Shown one piece after another: positions 17,741 through 27,220 of a stretch of DNA of 64,000 bases; the stretch's first letter is position 1; every line of letters begins with the position of its first letter. Source of the DNA: DASYQD01 sp963837455 (GTDB taxonomy: Bacteria > Acidobacteriota > Thermoanaerobaculia > Multivoradales > JAIOJS01); NCBI GenBank assembly GCA_963837455.1, contig CAWINM010000014.1, positions 210,827-274,826 on the forward strand, in the 5' to 3' direction. A model generated the notes under the pieces. It was not told where the DNA came from. It worked only from the letters and a program-made list of their open reading frames with translations, and did no database searches. Made by a program: the position numbers and the translations under genes.

Positions 17741-17964
17741 TCCCCTACGAGACCTTCCGCGCCGAGGTGCAGCGCCGCCGGCGCGAGCGCTGGGCGGAGA
17801 TCCTCGCCGGCGAGCCGCCGGGGCGGCCGCCCGGGCGCCGGCCGCGCGATCCCGAGCAGGAGGCGTTGCTGCTCGCACGCGATCGCCGGCGGCTCGAAGC
17901 TCGGGCCCGCGAGGGCGTCGACGCGCTCGCCGCGCCCACCGAGGCTAGCGACACGCATCGGTAG
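17737..17964 (+). CDS. Small basic partner protein of the nucleotidyltransferase
   Basis: 75 residues, 4-nt overlap with the upstream gene. Very rich in Arg and Glu, mostly helical by composition (RAEVQRRRRERWAEILAG, then a Pro/Gly/Arg linker, then ARDRRRLEARAREGVDAL). No family recognised. Translational coupling suggests it works with the nucleotidyltransferase, perhaps as its neutralising or RNA-binding partner. Confidence 0.55.
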   Translation: MIPYETFRAEVQRRRRERWAEILAGEPPGRPPGRRPRDPEQEALLLARDRRRLEARAREGVDALAAPTEASDTHR

Positions 17965-18011
17965 GAAACGTGCGCGCCCAAACTCGGTTGCGGGCGCCCA
18001 ATCCGACCGCC

Positions 18012-18455
18012 TCAGGGGCGACTGTGCGGAGTCACGATCGTGCGAACGACCTCTTGGACTTTCGCGGCGGGGAGCATGGCCGTCTCGGTAGGAGCGGCCT
18101 GGCCTCGTTGGTCCCCCGTGACGGCGAATGTTCCATCTGCTTTCAAGGAGTAGCGGGCCTTGCCCAACGTGGCCGCGATGGTCACGCTGAGGCCTTCAGA
18201 GTGGGGATCTGCCGAGAGGGCGATCGTTGACCGCAGCTGGGCCGCGGTCGCTACGACGTGGCGCTCATCGCCCGCGAGCAGATGGCGGCCGAGGTCGAAG
18301 AGAGCCTCCAGGGCGCGCCGCAGGTACGACTCGCCGGCCGCGACCATGCGTGGATCGGCGAGCAGCTCCGCCTCGGAGCCGAGCGGCAGGCTCGCCATGC
18401 CGTCGAGCATGCGCACGACGGTGCCAATCTTCGCGGCCACCACTGCCGCGCGCAC
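18012..18455 (-). pseudogene. HepT-like (DUF86) gene remnant
   Basis: Residues about 10-62 match the first half of HepT/DUF86 ribonuclease-fold proteins (ADPRMVAAGESYLRRALEAL then FDLGRHLLAG). The second half, which should carry the RNxxxHxY RNase motif, is absent; an unrelated sequence follows to residue 147. Just upstream on the same strand an open frame ends ADATSLAAGIARELLRPGT with no intact start, possibly the tail of the lost partner. I read this as a decayed MNT/HepT toxin-antitoxin locus. Confidence 0.5.
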
Positions 18456-18585
18456 CTTGCCGGCCGTTACGTCCCCGGTCTCAGCAGCTCGCGGGCGATG
18501 CCCGCCGCAAGCGACGTCGCGTCCGCCACGCGGTCAGCGCACCACCGGCCTTCGCGGCGGACCTCGCCACGCCGCGAGCGCGGCG

Positions 18586-20282
18586 CTAGCCGGCGTCGTC
18601 CTTGTACTCCGGCTCGTACACCAGCGACGCCACGTACGCGCGCAGGTCGTCGGGCCGCGGCTCGTCGGCCAGCCCCTGGGCGTAGGCGACCTCGGCCACC
18701 GCCACGGCGATCGCCAGCGAGGACGCTCGGATGGTGGTGAGGTGCGGGTAGAGGCGCCCCACCCCGAGGTCCTCCTCGGTGACGCGGGCGGCGAGGGTCT
18801 TGGCCGCCGCCATGAACATCTCGTCGGTGACGTGGCGGGCCTTGGCGGCGACGACGCCGAGGCCGACGCCGGGAAAGATGTAGACGTTGTTGCCCTGGCC
18901 GGGAACGTGGGTGCGCCCCGCGAGGGTCACCGGCGCGAAGGGGCTGCCGCTGGCGAAGAGGGCGCGGCCGTCGCTCCCGCGGTAGGCCTCCTCCGCGGTG
19001 CACTCGGCGTTCGCGGTGGGGTTGGAGAGCGCGAAGACGATCGGCCGCTGGTGGTGGCGCGCCATCGCCGCGACCACCTCGCGGCTGAAGGTGCGCGCCT
19101 GGCCCGAGACGCCGATGAGGGCGTGCGGCCGCAGCGCTTCGACGGCGGCCAGCAGGTCGGGCAGCGCTCCGTGGTCGTGGTGGTGCGCGTAGGGGCGCTT
19201 GTGCGTCGCGAGGTCGCCGCGGCCGGCGTCGACGAGGCCCCGGGAGTCCACGAACCAGCACTGGCGACGCGCCGCCGCCTCGTCGAGCCCCTCCTCCACC
19301 ATCGCCGCGACGATGAGGTCGGCGATGCCGATGCCGGCCTCACCGGCGCCGAGGAAGAGGATGCGCTGCGCGGCGAGGGCGCCGCCGGTGACGCGCATGG
19401 CGGAGAACAGGCCGGCGAGCGTCACCGCCGCCGTGCCCTGGATGTCGTCGTTGAAGGCGCAGACCCGCTCGCGGTAGCGTCTGCAGCAGCCGGAAGGCGT
19501 TGTGGTTGGCGAAGTCCTCGAACTGGATGACGACGTGCGGGAAGCGGCGGTGGGCGGCGGTGACGAACTCGTCGACGAGCTCGTCCAAGGCCTCGCCGGA
19601 GAGCCGTCGCTGCCGCAGGCCGATGTAGAGCGGATCGGCGAGCAGCTCGTCGTTGTTGGTGCCGACGTCGAGGGTGATGGGCAGGCAGCGACCGGGGTGA
19701 ACGCCGGCGCAGGCGGTGTAGAGGGCGAGCTTGCCGACCGGGATGCCCATGCCCTGCGCGCCGAGGTCGCCGAGGCCGAGGATGCGCTCGCCGTCGGTGA
19801 CGACGATCACCCGCACGTCGTCGACCGGCCAGTTGGCGAGCAGCTCGGCCGACGCGGCCGCGGTCCTCCGCCGAGACGAAGAGGCCGCGCGGACGGCGGA
19901 AGATATGCCCGTACACCTGGCACGCCTCGCCGACCGTCGGCGTGTAGACGATCGGCATCATCTCCTCGAGGTGGTCGACCAGCACGCGGTAGAAGAGCGT
20001 CTCGTTGCGCTCCTGCAGGCTGGTCATGAAGATGTACTTCTCGAGGTCGTTGGGCTTGCGCCGGAAGTTGTCGAGGATGCGCAGCTGCTGCTCCTCGATG
20101 GTGAAGCGACGCGGCGGCAGCAGCCCGCGCAGGCCGAGCTCCTGGCGCTCGCGCTCGCTGAAGGCGGTGCCCTTGTTGAGCGCCGGGTCGTGCAGCAGCT
20201 CCATGCCGGTGGGCCGCCGCCGGCGCGAGGAGGCTTCACGCGCCGGCGGCGGCGTACCGACAGGAACCGCAGGGTCGCTCAT
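18586..20282 (-). pseudogene. maeA: NAD-type malic enzyme, broken by two +1 frameshifts
   Basis: Three reading frames together give a complete malic enzyme of 564 residues, the normal length for the large NAD-dependent type: FMTSLQERNETLFYRVL and MMPIVYTPTVGEACQ in the first; VIVVTDGERILGLGDLGAQG and VIQFEDFANHNAFRLLQ in the second; ILFLGAGEAGIGIADLI and GQGNNVYIFPGVGLG in the third. One extra base lies near 19854 (GTCGGCCGAG for GTCGCCGAG) and one near 19485 (CAGACGCTAC for CAGCGCTAC). Everything else is intact and conserved, so sequencing error is as likely as real loss. The enzyme converts malate to pyruvate and CO2 and could feed the oxidoreductase at 10180. It starts 20 bases after the ccsBA stop. 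Confidence 0.85.
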
Positions 20283-20302
20283 GGCTACAGATTCCGGCCG
20301 CC

Positions 20303-22630
20303 TCAGGAGAGACGAGCCGCCACGGCCAGCATACGCCGGCGCTGGGCGTTCCATGCCGCCAGCAGGAAGGCGCCCTCGGCGCCGGCGATGGCGAGCAGGA
20401 TGGTCACCAGGTTGGAGCTGCCGAAGCCGTAGGCGTGCAGGCCGCTGGCGAGCACGAAGTTGACGCCGAGGTAGGTCATGAGGATGGCCCAGAAGGCGAT
20501 GATCGAGCAGGCGGCGACGCCGAAGCTGCGGAGCTGGTGGTCGAAACGGGCGTGGAGGATCGCCATGTAGGCGAGGAAGGCGACCAGCGACCACACCTCC
20601 TTGGGATCCCAACCCCAGTAGCGCCCCCACGACGAGGCGGCCCAGATCGAGCCGGTGAGGATGCCGGCGATGAGCAGGATGGAGCCGACGTGGAGGTACC
20701 AGTAGAGCAGCTGGCTCCAGCGTTCGGTGAGGTCGCGGCGCTGCGGCGCGAAGATGGTGGCGGCCAGCACCAGGTGGGCGAGGCCGGTGGCCATCGCCAG
20801 CACCGAGTAGCTGACGACGATGATCGGCACGTGGATGGCGAGCCAGGGCGTGCCGGAGAGCACCGGCGCCACCGGGTGGACGAAGCCGTCGATGGGCAAC
20901 AGGTCGGCGAGCATCATCGCCAGCGCCCCGAGGCCGGCGGCGTTGGCGACCAGCAGCCGCTGCCGCAGCAGCAGCGCGACGACGCCGAACAGACCCACTC
21001 CCCAGCCGAGGAAGAGCATCGACTCGAACATGTTGGAGGCAGGGATGCGGCCGGCGATCTGCCAGCGCACGGCGAGCCCCCAGGTCATCGCCGCGAAGCC
21101 GAGCACCAGGGCGACGGTGGCCACCAGCCGCAGCCGGTAGCGGTCGCGCGCCTGGCTCAGACCGGCCGCCACCGCCGCCGGCAGCAGCAGCAGCCAGGCG
21201 AGCCGTGTCGGCCGCCAGGCGTTGTAGCGCAGCTCGCGGGCGATGGCGGCCTCGGAGGGGTAGAACGGCGGCGCCGAGGCGCGCAGGCGGGCGGCGACCG
21301 CCACCAGCCCGGCGGCGTCGGCCACCGGCGCCGGCGACCAGGCGGCGTGGGCGTCGGCGCCGGGGACGACGCGCAGGCCGTCACCGCGGAACATCTCGTC
21401 GAGCGCCTGCAGCCGATCGTAGAGCGCCAGCGCCTTCTTCTCGAACGGCGAGATCTTGATCTCGGCGTCCTGGCGCGCCATGGCACTGCTGGCAAGCCGC
21501 TGCAGCTGCGGGCTTGCCGTCAGGGCGTCGAAGCTGGTCCAGCGCGCCGCCGGATCGAGACCGAGCTCCTGCGCCAGCCTGGCGTCTCCCAGCTTGACGA
21601 TCGGCTGGCTCGCCCAGCCACCCGGGTCAAAGCTCCAGCCCAGGGCCATCGCCACCGGGTCGACACCCGGCCAGGCGTGCATGCCGGTGACCTTCCACAC
21701 CACCTCGCGCGCCTCGGTATCGAGCGGCATCGCCCGGCCGTCGTGCTGCACCGGCAGCGCGTGCAGGCTGGCGACCACCGCCGGCTCCGGCACCTGCGCG
21801 GCGCGCACCGCCGGCGCCGCGAGCAGGATGAGCAGCAGCGCCGCCGCCGTCTTGGCGACCGCCTTGCGCACCCGTTTGGCCGCCGGCGCGGGACCGCGGC
21901 GCGCCGCCACGGCATCGGGCTCGGCGAGGGCGTGCCGTCGTGCCAGGCGCGTCGCGAACACCACGATCATGCCGCCCACCAGGAGCGCGTAGCCGAAGAA
22001 GACGATCGGCTGGCCGGGATCGCGCGACACCGACAGCACCGACATCTCGCGGCCCCCCTCCTGGCGGAAGCTGCTCTGGAAGAAGTGGAAGCCGCCGTAG
22101 GCGAGCGGCTGGTTCATCTGGATGACCGCCGGCAGCGTCACGCCGTGGAGCGGATCGATCACCGTCACCCGGCTGCGGAACATGGCCGGCCGGTGGGTGC
22201 CCGGGTAGGTGTCGATCTGGAAGTCGTCGAGGCGCAGCGCGAAGGGGAGCGGGTACTGCGTCACCTGCCCCTGGTCGCTGCGCTGCGCGATGGCATCGGC
22301 GCGCTCGCCCTCCCACAGGGGCAGCTGACCCTCCACCTTGTACGCCCAGGTGACGAGCGCGCCGGCGAGGATCACCAGCATCGCCAGGTGGGTGATCGCG
22401 AAGCCGAGCCGCAGGCGGTTGCGCGGCCAGCGGGTGATGAGGGCGGCGATCAGGTTGAGCGCGAACACCCCCTGCAGCGCGAAGAACCAGGGTGCGTAGT
22501 AGATCGCCCGTCCGGCCTCGGCGCCGTGCAGCGACTCCTGGATCGTTCCCTCGGCGAGCACCACGCCGAGCATGAGGATGAGCGTGACGGTGAGCTTGAG
22601 CGAGGCGAGCGCATACAGCCAGCGTTTCAT
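20303..22630 (-). CDS. ccsBA: System II cytochrome c biogenesis protein, fused ResB-CcsA (CcsBA)
   Basis: 775 residues. The ResB half has membrane helices near the N-terminus (LTVTLILMLGVVLAEG), a large periplasmic domain and another helix near 275. A second periplasmic stretch of about 200 residues leads into the CcsA half with about eight helices, the WWD haem-binding segment (WAASSWGRYWGWDPKEVW) and flanking histidines (HVPIIVVSYSVLA, ARFDHQLRSF). The fusion exports haem and ligates it to CXXCH motifs, serving the many cytochromes here. ATG 22630 follows GGAGGA. A weak -24/-12 match (TGGCCGC-N4-TCGC) lies at 22671-22686. Confidence 0.92.
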   Translation of the reverse strand: MKRWLYALASLKLTVTLILMLGVVLAEGTIQESLHGAEAGRAIYYAPWFFALQGVFALNLIAALITRWPRNRLRLGFAITHLAMLVILAGALVTWAYKVEGQLPLWEGERADAIAQRSDQGQVTQYPLPFALRLDDFQIDTYPGTHRPAMFRSRVTVIDPLHGVTLPAVIQMNQPLAYGGFHFFQSSFRQEGGREMSVLSVSRDPGQPIVFFGYALLVGGMIVVFATRLARRHALAEPDAVAARRGPAPAAKRVRKAVAKTAAALLLILLAAPAVRAAQVPEPAVVASLHALPVQHDGRAMPLDTEAREVVWKVTGMHAWPGVDPVAMALGWSFDPGGWASQPIVKLGDARLAQELGLDPAARWTSFDALTASPQLQRLASSAMARQDAEIKISPFEKKALALYDRLQALDEMFRGDGLRVVPGADAHAAWSPAPVADAAGLVAVAARLRASAPPFYPSEAAIARELRYNAWRPTRLAWLLLLPAAVAAGLSQARDRYRLRLVATVALVLGFAAMTWGLAVRWQIAGRIPASNMFESMLFLGWGVGLFGVVALLLRQRLLVANAAGLGALAMMLADLLPIDGFVHPVAPVLSGTPWLAIHVPIIVVSYSVLAMATGLAHLVLAATIFAPQRRDLTERWSQLLYWYLHVGSILLIAGILTGSIWAASSWGRYWGWDPKEVWSLVAFLAYMAILHARFDHQLRSFGVAACSIIAFWAILMTYLGVNFVLASGLHAYGFGSSNLVTILLAIAGAEGAFLLAAWNAQRRRMLAVAARLS

Positions 22631-22934
22631 GGCGTGTGTCCTCCGGTACGCCGACACGCTAGCGGCTCGACGCGAAAGGGCGGCCACCTGCGGGGAGGGT
22701 TGTGCCCCCACCCCGCCACGTGGTCCGCGGGCAGCTGACGGGGCGGCCGCCCCGTGGCGCCCCACGACTCCGTGCTGGGGACGCACCGCCCGACACCGGT
22801 CGGGTGGAGGCCCGCGGCCGTCGGTGCGCCGCCGCATCGCAACCCGGGCAGACAGCGCAGCTCCGCGAGAGGCGCCGGGCGGGTAGGGGCAGGGAACGGG
22901 CGGCAGCTTGCCGGGGCGCCGCCGCCCCTGGTCT
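22631..22934. other. Intergenic region with an 18-bp perfect palindrome
   Basis: No gene seen in 304 bases. ACGGGGCGG-CCGCCCCGT at 22738-22755 is a perfect palindrome, between the lipoprotein stop and the ccsBA start, so it may end the upstream transcript or act as an operator. A GC-rich stretch (CCCCCACCCCGCCACGTGG) lies near 22706-22725. Confidence 0.4.
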
Positions 22935-23765
22935 TCAGCCCCCCTTCTTCATCGAGCCGATCATCGACTCGAAGGCCGCACGCTGCGCGGTGACCGTCGC
23001 CTCGGGCCCCGTGAGCTTGAAGAACCAGTTGGCGTCGGGCCCCTCGACGATGGCGCCGAGCAGAGCGTAGCCGGGCTTCTTCTCGACCGCCCCACCAGCC
23101 ATCGAGCCCGCCATGTAGGTGCCGCGGGTCTCGACCATCAGCACCTTCATGCCGGCAGCTTCGCTCGCTCGCGTCTTCAGGGCCGAGGTCGCGGCGCTGC
23201 CGTCGGGATTGGTGAACTGGGCCGCCCAGCGCGCGGCGTTGGCCTGCGGGTCGCCCCCCTGACCGGGACCGAAGTAGAAGACGTCGCACTCGGCGGCGCC
23301 GTCGGCCCCGGGCACCTGGTACTGCGCGCGCCGCATCTCGTTGGCGGGCGGCTCGGAGATCCACCCCTGGGGCGTCTTCCAGGCGAGCGCCTGCTCGCCC
23401 TGGCCGCCGGGCACCACCATCCCGGCCATCGGCTGCGTGCCGTTGGCCGGCAACGCCGGATGGCCGGGTGGCAGCGCCGGGGAGGCCGCGCCGAGCGCGG
23501 GGTGGCCGGCGGGCAGCGGCCCCGCCGCCTGCGTGGGTCCGTCGAGCGAAGGATGACCCGGCGGCAGCGTCGCGTCGGGGGCGAGCGGCGGCGCGCTGGC
23601 GTGGCCGGAGACGGGGGCCGGCTCGGCGCCAGCCGGCGCCGCGGCGTCGGAGACGGCCGGGGTCCCCGCGGAAGCCTGCACGTCGAGCTTCGGCTCGTGG
23701 TGGCAGCCGAGGGCGACGAGGGGGATGGCGAGCAGCAGGGTGAGACGAATGCTTGACGGCGACAT
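22935..23765 (-). CDS. Lipoprotein with a Pro/Ala-rich GHPxL repeat linker
   Basis: 276 residues. The signal peptide ends in a lipobox (LVALGC), so the protein is lipid-anchored. Residues about 30-130 are an Ala/Pro linker with three or four copies of LPPGHPSL/LPAGHPAL/LPPGHPAL. The C-terminal 150 residues form a compact domain (LAWKTPQGWISEPPANEMRR, FYFGPGQGGDPQANAARWAA, GPDANWFFKLTGPEATV) resembling unnamed envelope proteins found beside cytochromes. ATG 23765 follows GAGAGGAG. Histidines in the linker could bind metal or haem, but this is a guess. It lies between cytochrome maturation and the 25-haem gene. Confidence 0.75.
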   Translation of the reverse strand: MSPSSIRLTLLLAIPLVALGCHHEPKLDVQASAGTPAVSDAAAPAGAEPAPVSGHASAPPLAPDATLPPGHPSLDGPTQAAGPLPAGHPALGAASPALPPGHPALPANGTQPMAGMVVPGGQGEQALAWKTPQGWISEPPANEMRRAQYQVPGADGAAECDVFYFGPGQGGDPQANAARWAAQFTNPDGSAATSALKTRASEAAGMKVLMVETRGTYMAGSMAGGAVEKKPGYALLGAIVEGPDANWFFKLTGPEATVTAQRAAFESMIGSMKKGG

Positions 23766-23913
23766 GGTGGGCTCCTCTCGAGCTTGGACGATACGCAGGG
23801 AGGGGGCGCCCGCCCCCCCGCCACGGGGTGGGAGCCCATCACTCTCGGGCGGCCGGTGCAAGGGGCGTGCACGGCCACCAGCGGCGGACCCGTCGCCGGC
23901 AGGCAAACGGCGG

Positions 23914-23940
23914 CGGCGGCGCCCCTTGCCGGCGCCGCCG
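23914..23940. terminator. 10-bp GC hairpin
   Basis: CGGCGGCGCC-N7-GGCGCCGCCG, perfect, downstream of the 25-haem cytochrome gene and past the repeat element. No U-tract follows, so it may pause transcription or be structural only. Between 23766 and 24072 there is no gene. Confidence 0.35.
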
Positions 23941-23961
23941 CGTCGCTACGGCTCGCTCGAG

Positions 23962-24072
23962 CCTGCTCGGAACAGCCGCCCCTCTCTCCCCACCCCTCAC
24001 TCCCCTCGCCGGGGCGAGAGGCGCCCGAGCCTTTCGTCGCTCGACCGTGGCTGAGCGGGCCAGCCGTCACTG
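23962..24072 (-). repeat. Dispersed REP-like repeat, copy A
   Basis: About 110 bases nearly identical to 30572-30679. Shared blocks are CCTGCTCGG, CCGCCCCTCTCTCCCCA, CTCCCCTCGCCGGGGCGAGA and TCGTCGCTCGACCGTGGC. It contains the hairpin CTCGCC-GG-GGCGAG. It begins directly at the stop codon of the 25-haem gene, as copy B does at its own gene. Confidence 0.75.
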
Positions 24073-25875
24073 CTAGCCCGGTTGGTGGCAGCGCAGGCAG
24101 GTCTCCATGTCGGTGAGCGGGTGGTTGGTCGGCCGCGCCGACGGATGGCAGTAGAGGCAGTCGCTGATGGTGTCGTGCCACGAGGGCAGCGTCGGCGAGC
24201 TGGGGTGGTCCGAGCGGCGGTGGCACACGGCGCAGCTCTCGTCGCTGAGCGGGAAGTGGCAGCTGCTGCAGTGGCCGAAGGTGGGCTCGCGGTTCCAGTT
24301 GCTGTCGTGCGACGGCGGCGGCGTGTCGTGCGCCGCGAGATCGCGGTGGCAGACGGCGCACTGGTTGTCGGCGAGCGGCAGGTGGCAGCTGTTGCAGTGG
24401 CGGTTGAGCCGGCCGCCCCAGGTCACGTCATGAGATGCCGGCGGCGGCGCGTTCTGGTGCGCGGCGAGGTCGCCCTCATTGTGGCAGGTGGCGCAGCTGG
24501 TGTCGGCGAGCGGCAGGTGGCAGCTGTTGCAGTGGTTGTTGGCCGGCGCTCCCCAACCGCCGCGGTGGGTGTCGGCGGGCGCCTGCTGGCGGTGGGCCTC
24601 GACGTCGCGGTGGCAGACGGCGCACTGCGTGTCGGCGAGCGGCAGGTGGCAGCTCCCGCAGTGGTTGTTGGCCGGCTGCCCCCAGTTGGGGCCATGGGAC
24701 TGTGGCGGCTCGCGGTGCGACGGCGTGCCCTGGTGGCAGACCGCACAGCGGGTCTCCGCGAGCGGCAGGTGGCAGCTGTTGCAGTGGTTGTCGGTGGGCT
24801 CGCCCCAGCCCGCGGTGTGGTCGGCGGGCTTGACGTCCTGGTGGGCGTCGAGCGAGGCGTGGCAGGTGGCGCAGCTGGTGTCGGCCAGCGGCAGGTGACA
24901 GGTGTTGCAGTGGTTGTTGGCCGGCTGGCCCCAGCCGGCGACGTGGTCGGCCGGCTTCTCGGTCTGGTGGGCCTCGAGCGAACGGTGGCAGGTGGCGCAG
25001 CTGGTGTCAGCCAGCGGCAGGTGGCAGCTCCCGCAGTGCAGGTTCGCCAGCTTGCCCCAGGCCGGGGTGTGCGATTGCGGCCGCACGTCCTGGTGGCACT
25101 CGGTGCAGAAGCTGGCGTCCTGGTGGCAGGTCTCGCAGCGCTGGCGGTCGAGCTGGGCCTCGACGGCGTGCGTCTTCACTTTGAACAGCCGCGTGTGCGA
25201 TTGCGGCGGCTTGTCGAGGTGGCACGACTGACAGTCGCTAGGCACCTGATGGCAGCGGGCGCAGGTCTCGTCGGCGACCTTGCTGCTCTCGCCATGGCGC
25301 AGCGTCCACGCCTGGCTGTGGTCGATCAGCGGCGAGCTGCCGAGCCCGGGAGCGACGTTGCGGTCGAGCTTGGTGTGGCAGTCGCGGCAGGCGAGCTCGA
25401 AGCCGTTGTCGCGGTGGCAGTCCTGACAGGTTTCCATCGCGAGCTGGGCCCGTGGCGTCAGCTGCTTGACGTCGTGGCAGGTGGTGCAGTTGTCGACGGC
25501 GGCGGCGTGCTCGTCGTGGGGGAACGTCCACTCGTGCGCGTGCGCGGGCACCGTCGCCACCGGGTAGGCCACCTCGCTCTCGCCGTGGCAGTCGAGGCAG
25601 GTCGTCGCGGTCGGCAGCAGCGGGGACTTGCCGTCGTCGCCGAGGTGGCAGCTGCGGCACTCGACTCCGGCGTCGAGGTGGAGAGCGTGCGTGAAGGTCG
25701 GCGCCGGGGTCGCGGCCGGGGCCGCGGCCGGGCCCGCGGCCGGGGCCGCGGTTGGAGCCGCGGGCGGCTCGCTGCCTCCCGTCCGCGCGAGCGCCGGCGT
25801 CACGAGCAGCGCCGCCAGCAGAGCCGTGAGAAGAAGCAGAGACGAGCGAGCGGGTTGCCGCGGAGTGTTGCTCAT
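24073..25875 (-). CDS. 25-haem c-type cytochrome with seven tandem dihaem repeats
   Basis: 600 residues, signal peptide, then an Ala/Pro linker (residues about 32-60). I count 25 CXXCH motifs. The first nine are irregular (CRSCH, CLDCH, CTTCH, ...). From about residue 270 to 560 a unit of about 40 residues repeats seven times: W-G-x-P-A-N-N-H-C-x-S-C-H-L-P-L-A-D-T-x-C-A-x-C-H, then a His- and Pro-rich spacer. Two more motifs close the protein (CLYCH, CLRCH). No known cytochrome with this plan comes to mind; it is probably a periplasm-to-surface electron wire. ATGA overlap with the upstream barrel gene implies the two act together. Confidence 0.9.
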   Translation of the reverse strand: MSNTPRQPARSSLLLLTALLAALLVTPALARTGGSEPPAAPTAAPAAGPAAAPAATPAPTFTHALHLDAGVECRSCHLGDDGKSPLLPTATTCLDCHGESEVAYPVATVPAHAHEWTFPHDEHAAAVDNCTTCHDVKQLTPRAQLAMETCQDCHRDNGFELACRDCHTKLDRNVAPGLGSSPLIDHSQAWTLRHGESSKVADETCARCHQVPSDCQSCHLDKPPQSHTRLFKVKTHAVEAQLDRQRCETCHQDASFCTECHQDVRPQSHTPAWGKLANLHCGSCHLPLADTSCATCHRSLEAHQTEKPADHVAGWGQPANNHCNTCHLPLADTSCATCHASLDAHQDVKPADHTAGWGEPTDNHCNSCHLPLAETRCAVCHQGTPSHREPPQSHGPNWGQPANNHCGSCHLPLADTQCAVCHRDVEAHRQQAPADTHRGGWGAPANNHCNSCHLPLADTSCATCHNEGDLAAHQNAPPPASHDVTWGGRLNRHCNSCHLPLADNQCAVCHRDLAAHDTPPPSHDSNWNREPTFGHCSSCHFPLSDESCAVCHRRSDHPSSPTLPSWHDTISDCLYCHPSARPTNHPLTDMETCLRCHQPG

Positions 25876-27167
25876 TTGCCGGAGCCCTTGCCGAGGAATC
25901 CGAGGTCGAGCCCGAAGCGCAGCTCCGCCTCGTAGTAGGCGTCCTCGGAGGTCGAGTCGGTGGTGCGGTCGAGGTCGAGGCGCAGGCGATAGCGATGGAG
26001 CACCCGCCACTCGCCCCGCAGGTAATTCGAGCGCACGTCGAAGCGCTCCTGCGGGATCTCGTCGGGGGCATCGGAGATGCGCCGCAGGTCGTACTCGGTG
26101 TAGAAGCTGCCGACCTCGAGCTGCAGGTGCTCGCCGAAGCGGTGCGACAGCGAGCCGCCGAGGGTCGAGCTGTCGTCGTGGCCGGTCTGCCAGCGGCTGA
26201 AGTTGGCGTTGGCAGTGAAGCCATGCAGCGCCTGATCGGTGAGCGCCACGTCGAGGAACAGCCGGCCGTACTCCTGGTTGCCGGCGCTGGCGTCGCCGTG
26301 GAGCAGCTCGCGCCGCGTGTAGCCGACGCCGACGGAAGCGAGGTCGCGCAGCGGCCGGGTCAAGTCCACGGTCAGCTCGTGGTACGGGCGGCTGGGGCCG
26401 ATGATGGTCGACAGGTCGCCGAAGTAGATCGAGCGGGAGGCGTTGGTGTCCTCCTGCCGCCGGTAGCTGCCGGTGACCAAGAACCCCTGCGGCGTGACCT
26501 GCCAGCTACCGCCGACGAGCTCGTTGAAGATCTCGAAATCGAGGGTGCGCGCCGTCGCGTACAGACTCGAGCCCTGCACGAAGGCGCGCCGGTAGGCGAG
26601 GGTGACGACGTCGCTGTCGGTGGCATCCTCTTCGAGGTGGATCCAGCTGCCGCGCAGCTGGGCGCGGTCGTCGGGCCGCAGCGACCAGGTGAGGCCGCCG
26701 GCGCGCTCGTCGCCGTGGATCGACGCGTAGTAGCTCACCGGCTGGCCGGCGAAGAGGCCGATGCGCAGGTGCCTCCAGGGGGCGCTGTAGACGCCCTTGA
26801 TGCCGGTGAGGTTGAAGCCCTCGGCCTCGTCCACGTACTGGCGGCCGAGGCGGAGGTCGAAGCGCTTGATCTTGGTGATGTCGACGTAGCCGTAGTAGAG
26901 ACGGAAGTTGTCGTGGCCGTCGTCGATCTCGTTGGCGCGGGTGAGCAGGTCCTTGTCCCAGCGCAGCGAGAAGGCTCCCGAGATGTCGTGCTGGCCATCC
27001 TCACCGTAGCTCAGACGCAGGTAGGTGAAGACGTCCTGGTCTGCCCAGTCGGAGGAGCCCCAGCGGTCCCGATAGCGGGTCGTGAGCTCACCGCGAAAGC
27101 TCTGCGCCATGGCGGCCGAGGCCATCGTCGCGAGGAGGATGCAGAGCAGTGGCAGCTTCGTGCGCAT
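25872..27167 (-). CDS. Outer-membrane beta-barrel protein, porin partner of the cytochromes
   Basis: 431 residues, signal peptide (LATMASAAMAQ). The mature part alternates polar and aromatic residues in short strands (FRLYYGYVDITKIKRFDLRL, HELTVDLTRPLRDLASVGVG, YYEAELRFGLDLGF), consistent with a barrel of roughly 16-20 strands. No cysteines were noticed in the mature protein. Sandwiched between the 9-haem and 25-haem genes and overlapping the latter by ATGA, it fits the barrel of a porin-cytochrome conduit. It is not clearly of the MtrB family. Confidence 0.8.
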   Translation of the reverse strand: MRTKLPLLCILLATMASAAMAQSFRGELTTRYRDRWGSSDWADQDVFTYLRLSYGEDGQHDISGAFSLRWDKDLLTRANEIDDGHDNFRLYYGYVDITKIKRFDLRLGRQYVDEAEGFNLTGIKGVYSAPWRHLRIGLFAGQPVSYYASIHGDERAGGLTWSLRPDDRAQLRGSWIHLEEDATDSDVVTLAYRRAFVQGSSLYATARTLDFEIFNELVGGSWQVTPQGFLVTGSYRRQEDTNASRSIYFGDLSTIIGPSRPYHELTVDLTRPLRDLASVGVGYTRRELLHGDASAGNQEYGRLFLDVALTDQALHGFTANANFSRWQTGHDDSSTLGGSLSHRFGEHLQLEVGSFYTEYDLRRISDAPDEIPQERFDVRSNYLRGEWRVLHRYRLRLDLDRTTDSTSEDAYYEAELRFGLDLGFLGKGSGK

Positions 27168-27220
27168 GGTGACCTTCCGCGGTGCTCGGGTGAATGGTGC
27201 GCTCTCAGGGGGGTGGAGCC

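Noticed and set aside
20435..22738. 767-codon plus-strand open frame
   Set aside because: Antisense of ccsBA; His/Gln/Arg-rich product with no domains.
24190..25070. CRISPR array, suggested by regularly spaced similar units
   Set aside because: The units are in-frame coding repeats of a cytochrome, diverged and about 120 bases long, with CXXCH in each.
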